A stretch of 5,467 nucleotides of DNA from an uncultured Pseudoflavonifractor sp. (GTDB taxonomy: Bacteria; Bacillota_A; Clostridia; Oscillospirales; Oscillospiraceae): positions 1 through 5,467 of the forward strand of contig CANPNN010000097.1 in the NCBI GenBank assembly GCA_947575475.1, in the 5' to 3' direction. The notes beneath the pieces are model-generated. The model ran no database searches and had not been told where the DNA came from. It saw nothing but the letters and a program-made list of their open reading frames with translations. Numbering within the stretch: the stretch's first letter is position 1; the number at the start of each line of letters is the position of its first letter. This document shows positions 1 to 4,909 of the stretch, one piece after another. The position numbers and the translations under genes are program-made.

Positions 1-351
1 AAGGAGAAGGGCTACCGGATGGCCTTGGCTACCTCCTCCCCCCGGGACAAGGTGGAACAGAGTATCGGGGAGTGCGGACTGACCGATTATTTTGCCGCTA
101 TGCTTACCCGGGATGATGTGGAAAACTGCAAGCCGGATCCGGAGATCTATCAGAAAGCTCTGCAAAAGCTGGATCTTCCTCCGGAACAATGCTTGGTGGT
201 GGAGGACTCCTCTATCGGTATCGCTGCCGCCAAGGCCGCAGGGATCAAGGTGGCGGCCAGGCGGGAGACCCGGTACCCCATGGACCAGTCCCAAGCGGAT
301 TATTTTCTGGAGCGGATCGGGGATCTTCCTGATTTGCTTACTTCATTTTAG
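1..351 (+). CDS. HAD-superfamily hydrolase (beta-phosphoglucomutase-like), C-terminal part, 5' truncated by window edge
   Basis: The frame is open from base 1 and ends at TAA 349-351, giving 116 residues; the start lies before the window. Three of the four HAD motifs are visible. Motif II is the hydrophobic strand ending in ATSS (residues 10-13). Motif III is the lysine of CKPDPEIY (K44). Motif IV is VVEDSSIGIAAAKAAG (acidic pair E68-D69). The missing N-terminus should hold the DxD nucleophile motif and the cap domain. The KPDP and EDSxxGI-AA-AG pattern is typical of subfamily IA enzymes such as beta-phosphoglucomutase and sugar-phosphate or phosphoglycolate phosphatases, which act in the cytoplasm on phosphorylated small molecules using Mg2+. 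The substrate cannot be read from this part. Its base composition looks closer to the recombinase gene than to the higher-GC genes on the right, so it could be element cargo or a host gene. A strong hairpin follows it. Family call is firm; specific function is open. Confidence 0.9.
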   Translation, partial: KEKGYRMALATSSPRDKVEQSIGECGLTDYFAAMLTRDDVENCKPDPEIYQKALQKLDLPPEQCLVVEDSSIGIAAAKAAGIKVAARRETRYPMDQSQADYFLERIGDLPDLLTSF

Positions 352-391
352 AGTGAAAGATTCGTTTACATCTTTTGGGTACGGAATCATG

Positions 392-430
392 AATGGAGGT
401 AGGGAGCATTCCCTACCTCCATTATTGTTT
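392..430 (+). terminator. Hairpin terminator after the HAD gene
   Basis: A perfect 14-bp stem (392-405 with 410-423) closes on a 4-base loop (406-409, GCAT). It is followed by ATTGTTTA, a weak and interrupted T-run. It sits 40 bases after the HAD stop codon and is well placed to end that transcript. The short T-run makes it less canonical than the terminator after feoB. The stem has A/T pairs at its base, so it could also stop transcription from the right. Confidence 0.75.
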
Positions 431-596
431 ATACCAAATAGTTGAGACCATCTGTTGCTTCTGCGAAAACTACTGAATATAGAACCATTTTTGAAACTGG
501 TGACCTATTTTGTCGCTTTTTTCATTTTTTCTTTGCTTCGGAGTGATAGTAGTGCAGTCACAAAAGAGAGCCGATTTGAAATGCATGGTTCGACAA

Positions 597-623
597 AAAC
601 ACACCTCAAATTGAGGCATGTTT
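597..623. promoter_or_regulatory. 27-bp imperfect palindrome, candidate operator over a -35 box
   Basis: Two 13-base arms (597-609 and 611-623) are complementary at 11 of 13 positions around a single central base. The inner six pairs (CCTCAA/TTGAGG) and outer five (AAACA/TGTTT) are perfect. The right inner arm supplies the -35 hexamer TTGAGG of the promoter at 611-639, so a protein bound here would block that promoter. No T-run follows, which argues against a terminator. Repressor binding and recombinase accessory-site function are both inferences. Confidence 0.5.
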
Positions 624-639
624 CTCTACTGCATATTAT
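611..639 (+). promoter_or_regulatory. Predicted sigma-A promoter for the small ORF upstream of the recombinase
   Basis: The -35 is TTGAGG (611-616), followed by a 17-base spacer and a -10 of TATTAT (634-639). This predicts transcription starting near 646. That lies downstream of the ATG at 618 and so supports the start at 681 for the small ORF. The -35 lies inside the palindrome at 597-623. Confidence 0.55.
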
Positions 640-680
640 TCGGCCCGGTTGGCATACATTTCGCTGGGGGCGATGGAGCA

Positions 681-827
681 ATGAAAACGACAGAGTTGGC
701 AGCCCGAAAAATCTGTACAGTACAGATATGGGGAATGGGAGAAAAGACCGCAAAGGAATTGTTGATGGAACTCTTACTTAAAAAAGCCGAAAATTTGACC
801 TGTGACGAAAAGACAGATAAAATATAA
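681..827 (+). CDS. Small hypothetical protein (48 aa) upstream of the recombinase
   Basis: I do not recognise this gene. The frame starts at ATG 681 and stops at TAA 825-827, 42 bases before the recombinase start. The protein begins MKTTELAARK, has a hydrophobic-aromatic centre (VQIWGMGEK), then an amphipathic, leucine- and lysine-rich stretch that could form one helix, and a charged tail. No membrane segment or metal motif is seen. It has a suitable promoter at 611-639, but its ribosome site is weak: GGAG at 675-678 is only two bases from the ATG. An in-frame ATG at 618 would precede the predicted transcription start. A role as a small DNA-binding regulator or excision-directionality helper is possible from its place and charge, but there is no domain evidence. 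It may also be a remnant. Confidence 0.4.
   Translation: MKTTELAARKICTVQIWGMGEKTAKELLMELLLKKAENLTCDEKTDKI
711..727. repeat. Perfect 17-base palindrome inside the small ORF
   Basis: Arms ATCTGTAC (711-718) and GTACAGAT (720-727) are perfectly complementary around one central A. The site lies about 65 bases downstream of the predicted start of transcription and encodes residues ICTVQI of the small ORF. It may be a protein-binding site or a coincidence of coding sequence. Confidence 0.4.
795..823 (+). promoter_or_regulatory. Predicted sigma-A promoter of the serine recombinase
   Basis: The -35 is TTGACC (795-800), the spacer is 17 bases, and the -10 is TAAAAT (818-823). Both hexamers match consensus at five of six positions. 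Transcription would begin near 830, about 40 bases before the recombinase ATG. It overlaps the end of the small ORF, so the recombinase can be expressed separately from it. Confidence 0.65.
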
Positions 828-858
828 ATAGAATTGTTGTGGGTCGATTGGACTTGGG

Positions 859-866
859 AAGGAGGT
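859..866 (+). promoter_or_regulatory. Ribosome binding site that fixes the recombinase start
   Basis: AAGGAGGT is a full anti-16S match and ends three bases before ATG 870. It supports ATG 870 over the in-frame TTG at 834, which has no ribosome site and lies almost at the predicted transcription start. Confidence 0.8.
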
Positions 867-869
867 AGT

Positions 870-2492
870 ATGCAGTCCAATCGCAAGCATTACCGGGCGG
901 GACTCTATATGCGCCTTTCCAGAGACGATGGCGTAGGGGAGAGCTCCAGCATTACCACACAGAGGAAGATCCTTCGGGCCTATGCGGAGGAACATGACTT
1001 TTCTATTTATGACGAATACATAGACGACGGGTGGAGCGGGACCAGTTTTGAACGCCCGGAGTTTAAGCGTATGATCTCTGATATTGAGGCAGGGAAGGTC
1101 AATTTGGTGTTGACCAAAGACCTGTCCCGTCTGGGGAGGGACTATATCACGGCGGGGCAGTATACCGAGATATATTTTCCCTCAAAGGGGGTACGGTATA
1201 TTGCTATCAATGATGGCTACGATTCTGACAGTCCCTATACGGATATAGCCCCCTTCAAAAATGTCATTAACGAGATGTACGCCCGTGATACCTCCCGGAA
1301 AATTCGCTCTGCCTTTTCCGCTAAAATGCAGGGGGGCAGCTACATCGGAAATTTTGCCCCCTACGGCTACCAGAAGGACCCAGGAGACAAGAATCATCTG
1401 GTCCCGGACCCGGTGACGGCTCCCATCGTACAACGGCTTTTTCGGCTGGCAGAGGCAGGAACGGGGCTTTCTGAGATCGCCCGTATTCTGAACGGGGAAG
1501 GGGTGGTCACACCGGCGGTATACCGCTGTATGACCCATCCCTATCTAAAGATGGAGGACTACACCAAAAGAAGGGAATGGACCCCGGCGGGTGTTTCAAA
1601 GCTCCTGCGAAATAGGACCTATTTGGGGCATACCGTGCAAGGGAAAACCACAAAGGTATCGTTTAAGAGCGATCTCACCCTGCAAAATCCCAAAGAGGAT
1701 TGGATCGTTGTGGAGAACACCCATGAAGCCCTTGTGGGGGAGGAGACCTTCTCTGTGGTCCAGAGGATCATGCAAAGCCGTACCTGCCGCAAAACAAAGG
1801 GCTTTCGCAACATCTTTTCCGGTCTTGCCAAATGCGCCGACTGTGGGCGGAATATGTCCGCCACAGGCACCCGGAAAAAAGGAGCCGCCGCTAACCTTGT
1901 CTGCGGCGGCTACAAGCTCTATGGAAGCTCGGAGTGCTCCAACCATGCCATTGACTATGAGACGCTCTATCACATCGTTTTAGAGGCGGTACGGGCGGAG
2001 GTGGCGTTGAGCGGGGAGGAGCGCCGCAGGCTTGCGGAGGAGCTTTCCCGATCCAAGCAAGATCAAGAGATGGAGAATGACCGGGACGGGGAGATCGCTG
2101 TCCTACAGCGCCGGGAAAGGGAGCTGGACGGGATCATCGAAAAGCTGTATGATGACCATTTAAGCGGGCTCGTTTCCGATTCCCGCCTGCGTAAGCTGCT
2201 GGAGAAATATGAGGGGGAAGCGGAGCTGGTGCAGAAGCGGCTGACCGACCTGGAGAAACCGGCCCAACCTGCCGCTGACCCCCGGCAGGCTTATGAACAG
2301 TTCTATAAACTGGTGCGGGAGTACACAGAACTGGAGGCTCTTGATCCTGAATTGCTATTTAAGCTGATCGAGAAAATTGAGATCGGACAGGGCTTCTATC
2401 AAAAAATGGAAACCGGGCGGGTCAAGGTGCAGACAGTCAAGATATGGTTCCGGTTTATGACTAAGGAGCGGGAATACCAATACACAGCATAA
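870..2492 (+). CDS. Large serine recombinase (TndX/TnpX-like site-specific integrase)
   Basis: This 540-residue protein should catalyse integration and excision of a mobile element by double-strand cleavage through a serine-DNA link. The catalytic domain spans about residues 8-150: nucleophile S17 in YMRLSRDD, SITTQ at 27-31, and the active-site arginines of SRLGRD (R87, R90). The recombinase DNA-binding domain follows at about 160-300 (APYGY near 163, WTPAGVSKLLRNRTYLG at 237-253). A zinc ribbon has cysteines 322, 325, 345 and 356. A charged coiled coil covers about 381-465, and a DUF4368-like end (about 476-538) resembles the clostridial TndX/TnpX group; TndX of Tn5397 has a similar length (533 aa). 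All key residues are present, so it looks active. It has its own promoter and a strong ribosome site, and ends in TAA 2490-2492 beside the interrupted feoB. Exact element family is not determined. Confidence 0.95.
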   Translation: MQSNRKHYRAGLYMRLSRDDGVGESSSITTQRKILRAYAEEHDFSIYDEYIDDGWSGTSFERPEFKRMISDIEAGKVNLVLTKDLSRLGRDYITAGQYTEIYFPSKGVRYIAINDGYDSDSPYTDIAPFKNVINEMYARDTSRKIRSAFSAKMQGGSYIGNFAPYGYQKDPGDKNHLVPDPVTAPIVQRLFRLAEAGTGLSEIARILNGEGVVTPAVYRCMTHPYLKMEDYTKRREWTPAGVSKLLRNRTYLGHTVQGKTTKVSFKSDLTLQNPKEDWIVVENTHEALVGEETFSVVQRIMQSRTCRKTKGFRNIFSGLAKCADCGRNMSATGTRKKGAAANLVCGGYKLYGSSECSNHAIDYETLYHIVLEAVRAEVALSGEERRRLAEELSRSKQDQEMENDRDGEIAVLQRRERELDGIIEKLYDDHLSGLVSDSRLRKLLEKYEGEAELVQKRLTDLEKPAQPAADPRQAYEQFYKLVREYTELEALDPELLFKLIEKIEIGQGFYQKMETGRVKVQTVKIWFRFMTKEREYQYTA

Positions 2493-2519
2493 AACGTGTT
2501 CCCTTTTGAACCATCCATG
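2493..2519. other. Element-feoB junction (probable attR)
   Basis: The recombinase stop is at 2490-2492, and recognisable feoB coding sequence (SMCMGFGCNAAG) begins at about 2514. The crossover must therefore lie in these few bases. A GA dinucleotide at 2508-2509 is a candidate core, since TndX and TnpX recombine at GA dinucleotides; this is inference. The exact boundary requires an uninterrupted feoB from a relative. Confidence 0.6.
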
Positions 2520-3365
2520 TGCATGGGCTTCGGGTGCAACGCGGCGGGCATTGTGGGCTGCCGGATCATTGACTCCCCCAGGGAGCGGTTGCTGGCCATT
2601 CTGACCAATAATTTTGTGCCCTGTAACGGACGGTTCCCCACGCTGATCGCCATTCTGAGCATGTTTTTTGTGGGGGCGGCGGGAGGATGGGGAGGCTCTG
2701 TCCTGTCCGCGTTGCTGCTGACGGGGGTCATTTTGCTGGGGGTGGGGCTTACCTTTGCCGCCACAAGGCTTCTGTCTGTCACGGTATTGAAGGGGGAGCC
2801 GTCCTCCTTCACCCTGGAGCTGCCCCCCTACCGGAGACCCCAGGTGGGGCGGGTCATCGTCCGGTCTGTTTTTGACAGGACCCTTTTTGTCCTGGGCCGG
2901 GCGGCGGCGGTGGCGGCGCCGGCGGGGCTGCTTATCTGGATCATGGCCAATGTGACGGTGGGGGAGGCCACCCTGCTGGGCCACTGCGCCTCGTTTTTGG
3001 ATCCCTTCGCCCGGATCATGGGGATGGACGGGGTGATCCTGATGGCGTTTATCCTGGGTTTTCCCGCCAATGAGATCGTGGTCCCCATCATCCTGATGGC
3101 CTATCTGGCCCAGGGGAGCCTTTTGGAGCTGGGGAGCCTTACTGAGATGAAGGCCCTGTTTCTGGAGAACGGCTGGACCTGGGTGACGGCGGTGAATGTG
3201 ATGCTCTTTTCTCTGATGCACTGGCCCTGCTCCACCACCCTGCTCACCATCCGCAAGGAGACGGGGAGTTGGAAGTGGACCGCTCTGGCGGCGGCGCTGC
3301 CCACGGGGTTGGGGATGGGGGCCTGCATCCTGTTTACCGCTCTGGCCAGGCTGGCTGGGGCATGA
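2496..3365 (+). pseudogene. feoB: feoB 3' fragment: ferrous iron transporter FeoB lacking its N-terminal G domain
   Basis: FeoB imports Fe2+ across the cytoplasmic membrane and needs an N-terminal GTPase domain. This fragment keeps only the later membrane part (289 residues if read from GTG 2496). Clear FeoB signatures are GFGCNAAG (11-18), CRIIDSPRERL (22-32), NNFVPCNGRFPTLIA (38-52), FILGFPANEIVVPI (185-198) and MHWPCSTTLLTIRKETGS (241-258). The conserved Cys and Pro-Cys positions are intact and about six hydrophobic segments are visible. Everything before GFGCN is absent: the G domain, its linker and the first helices, which are roughly the first half of a normal protein. The frame has no internal stop, so the break is recent or the fragment is still constrained. 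GTG 2496 has no proper ribosome site, so the residues before about 7 are element sequence. The fragment lies in the recombinase frame, one codon after its TAA. It cannot act as a normal transporter alone. Confidence 0.9.
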
Positions 3366-3373
3366 AGAGACGG

Positions 3374-3416
3374 AAAGAGCGGCCCCCAGAGACACCAAGG
3401 GGCCGCTCTTTTTTTT
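3374..3416 (+). terminator. Strong intrinsic terminator after feoB
   Basis: A perfect 13-bp GC-rich stem (3374-3386 with 3399-3411) closes on a 12-base loop and runs into eight T residues (3409-3416). It lies between convergent genes. On the minus strand only three T residues follow the stem, so it would stop the oxidoreductase operon less efficiently, but could still do so. Confidence 0.92.
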
Positions 3417-3425
3417 GACCTGGGG

Positions 3426-4016
3426 TCAGGAGAGGGATGCGGCCAGGCCCCTGGCCCGGCCGCAGGCGTCGGCCAGAATGATCCGGGGGTCGGAGCCGGC
3501 GGCGTCCAGCCCGTCGGCGGCGATGCAGCTGTAGCCGCCGAAGCCGAAAAACTTGGACATGGCCTCTAAGTAACGGCTGCCCTGCTCCATATCACTGCCC
3601 TCGTACCGCTCCCCGCGGGTGGTGAGAAAGATGAGGCGGGAGCCGCGGCAGGAGCCGAAAAGCCCGTCGGCGTCACAGCCGAAGGTGAGACCCTTTACCG
3701 ATACGTTCTCCAGATAGATCTTCAGAATGGCAGGGAAGCTCAGCTCCCACATAGGGGCGGCGAAGACCACCGCATCGGCCTGGGCGAATTGGCGGGCGTA
3801 GTGGAAGCGGGGGTGGTCCAGCTCTCCCTCAGCCACCAGTTTTTCCCGTTGGGCGAAGTTGGCCCCGGCGAGGGGCAGCAGGCCCTCCGCCTCGGGACTG
3901 ATGCGGGTGACGTGAAATTTTTTGGGGTCCAGGCCCTCCAGAAAAGCGTCGGCCAGTTTCCGGGTGCGGGACTCCTTGCCCCGGACGCAGCAGTCAACCA
4001 AAAGAAGCTCCTTCAC
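3426..4016 (-). CDS. Flavodoxin-fold NAD(P)H-dependent oxidoreductase (AzoR/Flavodoxin_2-like)
   Basis: The product is a 196-residue cytoplasmic protein resembling FMN-dependent NAD(P)H quinone or azo reductases. An N-terminal beta strand (ELLLVDCCVRG, 3-13) leads to a phosphate-binding-type loop with ESRT (15-18). DAVVFAAPMWELSFPAILK (81-99) is the flavin-contacting segment characteristic of AzoR/AcpD relatives, and LTTRGERYEG (131-140) is the second flavin-side loop. GTG 4016 is chosen as start. It overlaps the stop of the upstream phosphorylase in a GTGA arrangement (4 bp) with AAGGGGG upstream, and the flavodoxin fold begins there; the open frame to 4253 is an out-of-frame shadow of the phosphorylase. 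Co-transcription with the phosphorylase is very likely. Several cysteines (C9, C10, C114, C123, C164) are present, without a known cluster pattern. The physiological acceptor is unknown. Confidence 0.88.
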   Translation of the reverse strand: MKELLLVDCCVRGKESRTRKLADAFLEGLDPKKFHVTRISPEAEGLLPLAGANFAQREKLVAEGELDHPRFHYARQFAQADAVVFAAPMWELSFPAILKIYLENVSVKGLTFGCDADGLFGSCRGSRLIFLTTRGERYEGSDMEQGSRYLEAMSKFFGFGGYSCIAADGLDAAGSDPRIILADACGRARGLAASLS

Positions 4017-4756
4017 AGCGTTTCCCCCTTTTCCATGCGCAGGAAGGCCTCCAGCGCTACGGTGATCTCGTCCTGCTCCCCCTGGGCGGTGAGGCTGGCC
4101 CCGTCGGCGTAGGAGCCGATGCTCTCGGCGGTGTCGCTGCCCCAAAGGACCACGTTGTTGAGGATGCTGGCGGCCTTCATGCCCCGGATGGCGGCGACGG
4201 TCAGCAGGGTGGCGGTCTCCATGTCCGCGCCCAGGACTCCCTTTTTGGACCACTCCCCGCTGGTGTCATACTCGGGCTCCAGGTAGAGGGCATCGTGGCT
4301 GCGGCAGAGGCCTACGTGATGGCGGAGACCCCGCTCCCGGGCACTGCGCACACAGGCGGCGAGAAGCGTGGGATCGGCCACGGCGGGGAACTGGGCAGGC
4401 ACATAGGTGGCGGAGGTCCCGTCGTCCCGGACGGCTCCGGTGACCAGGATCAGGTCCCCCAGGCCGATCCCGCGCTGAAGGGCTCCGGCGGAACCGATGC
4501 GGATCAGGCACTTGACCCCGATCTGGTTCAGCTCCTCCACCCCGATGGCGGTGGAGGGGCCGCCCATGCCGGTGGACATGGCCAGGACGGGGACCCCCTT
4601 GTAGGTCCCCCGGAGGGAGCGGTATTCCCGGTTGAACTTCAGCTCCTCCACATGTTCCAGTTGTTGGGCGATGCGGCCCACCCGGGCGGGATCGCCGGGC
4701 AGGATGGCATATTTGATATGCAGGCTTTCATCCAGTTGGATATGGGGCTGTACCAT
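4013..4756 (-). CDS. Nucleoside phosphorylase (PNP/UDP family, uridine phosphorylase-like)
   Basis: This 247-residue enzyme should cleave a nucleoside with phosphate to a free base and (deoxy)ribose 1-phosphate in nucleoside salvage. Family motifs are ILPGDPARV (18-26, phosphate site), STGMGGPSTAIGVEEL (61-76), IRIGSAGAL (85-93, with the phosphate-binding arginine R86), FPAVADP (123-129) and ADMETATLL (177-185, with the ribose-binding Met-Glu). The first half resembles E. coli Udp. However, the segment at 155-170 is shorter and lacks the Gln-x-Arg pair that holds uracil in Udp, so substrate choice (uridine, or purine nucleosides as in DeoD) is unresolved. The start at ATG 4756 has AAGGAGGT seven bases upstream. 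The gene is first in a two-gene operon with the oxidoreductase, driven by the promoter at 4788-4816. Confidence 0.92.
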   Translation of the reverse strand: MVQPHIQLDESLHIKYAILPGDPARVGRIAQQLEHVEELKFNREYRSLRGTYKGVPVLAMSTGMGGPSTAIGVEELNQIGVKCLIRIGSAGALQRGIGLGDLILVTGAVRDDGTSATYVPAQFPAVADPTLLAACVRSARERGLRHHVGLCRSHDALYLEPEYDTSGEWSKKGVLGADMETATLLTVAAIRGMKAASILNNVVLWGSDTAESIGSYADGASLTAQGEQDEITVALEAFLRMEKGETL

Positions 4757-4777
4757 AGGGGGACCTCCTTGTAAAAT

Positions 4778-4796
4778 CGGTATGTCTATTATACCG
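4778..4796. promoter_or_regulatory. Inverted repeat CGGTAT-N7-ATACCG over the operon start, candidate operator
   Basis: Perfect 6-base arms (4778-4783 and 4791-4796) are separated by seven bases. They cover the -10 box and predicted transcription start of the phosphorylase operon. A further CGGTAT occurs at 4868-4873 in the divergent repressor promoter. The position suits a repressor site; the binding protein is unknown. Confidence 0.4.
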
Positions 4797-4816
4797 GCTC
4801 AGAGCAGAAACCGCAA
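4788..4816 (-). promoter_or_regulatory. Predicted promoter of the phosphorylase-oxidoreductase operon
   Basis: On the minus strand the -35 is TTGCGG (4816-4811), the spacer is 17 bases, and the -10 is a perfect TATAAT (4793-4788). Transcription would begin near 4781, giving a short leader that contains the AAGGAGGT site. The -10 is partly inside the inverted repeat at 4778-4796. Confidence 0.65.
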
Positions 4817-4852
4817 GGGGAGGGGGGAATTTTCTGCCGGGGGGCCATGTAC

Positions 4853-4881
4853 TTGTCTTTTTTCCTCCGGTATGGTACAAT
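4853..4881 (+). promoter_or_regulatory. Predicted promoter of the DtxR-family repressor
   Basis: The -35 is TTGTCT (4853-4858), the spacer is 17 bases, and the -10 is TACAAT (4876-4881), with an extended TG at 4873-4874. Transcription would start near 4888. This rules out the upstream in-frame ATG at 4847 and supports GTG 4910 as start. Confidence 0.7.
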
Positions 4882-4909
4882 AAAAAATCATTGGAAGGGG
4901 GCGGCGGCG

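Larger units (their letters stand above)
352..680. other. AT-richer non-coding gap between the HAD gene and the recombinase module
   Basis: Apart from the hairpin at 392-423 and the palindrome and promoter at 597-639, I see no convincing gene in this stretch. The open frames here lack ribosome binding sites and have low-complexity translations, for example a T-rich run around 516-535. The stretch is visibly AT-richer than anything else in the window, which fits the end or internal control region of a mobile element. No recognisable feoB 5' sequence is present, although feoB 3' sequence abuts the far end of the recombinase gene. Confidence 0.55.
582..2518 (+). mobile_element. Serine-recombinase module of an integrative element inserted in feoB; right end in window, left end tentative
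   Basis: The region carries a large serine recombinase, an upstream small ORF and their control sequences, and it abuts a decapitated feoB. The right boundary is well supported: feoB homology starts within about 20 bases of the recombinase stop, as in Tn5397-type elements, where the integrase gene lies beside one end. The left boundary is only a guess. It is placed at an 11-base sequence (582-592) that matches, inverted and with one mismatch, bases 2508-2518. The left flank is not the 5' half of feoB, so the true left end may be far upstream of the window, with the HAD gene as cargo, or a deletion may have occurred. No conjugation, relaxase or resistance genes are visible. Confidence 0.45.

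Noticed and set aside
482..488. Direct repeat GAACCAT at 482-488 and 2508-2514, and TGCATGG at 582-588 and 2520-2526, as attachment core duplications
   Set aside because: Seven-base matches between a gap of this size and a junction region are expected about once by chance, and neither is flanked by further identity or by feoB 5' sequence on the left.
455..781. 108-codon open frame in the gap before the recombinase
   Set aside because: No ribosome site, incoherent composition, and it overlaps the better-supported promoter and small ORF in another frame.
834..869. TTG start adding 12 residues to the recombinase
   Set aside because: There is no ribosome site before it and it lies almost at the predicted transcription start; the strong AAGGAGGT precedes ATG 870.
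2355..3398. Long minus-strand open frame (347 codons) opposite feoB
   Set aside because: Its translation is Pro/Gly/His/Gln-rich with no family resemblance, and it lies opposite a clear FeoB frame. It is a by-product of high GC.
3416..3428. Palindrome TGACC-TGG-GGTCA at the oxidoreductase stop codon
   Set aside because: It is short, with no T-run or promoter nearby. It overlaps a coding end and is likely coincidental.
4017..4253. N-terminal extension of the oxidoreductase frame
   Set aside because: The extension is Arg/His/Gly-rich and runs inside the phosphorylase gene in another frame. The GTGA overlap and upstream AAGGGGG support the start at 4016.
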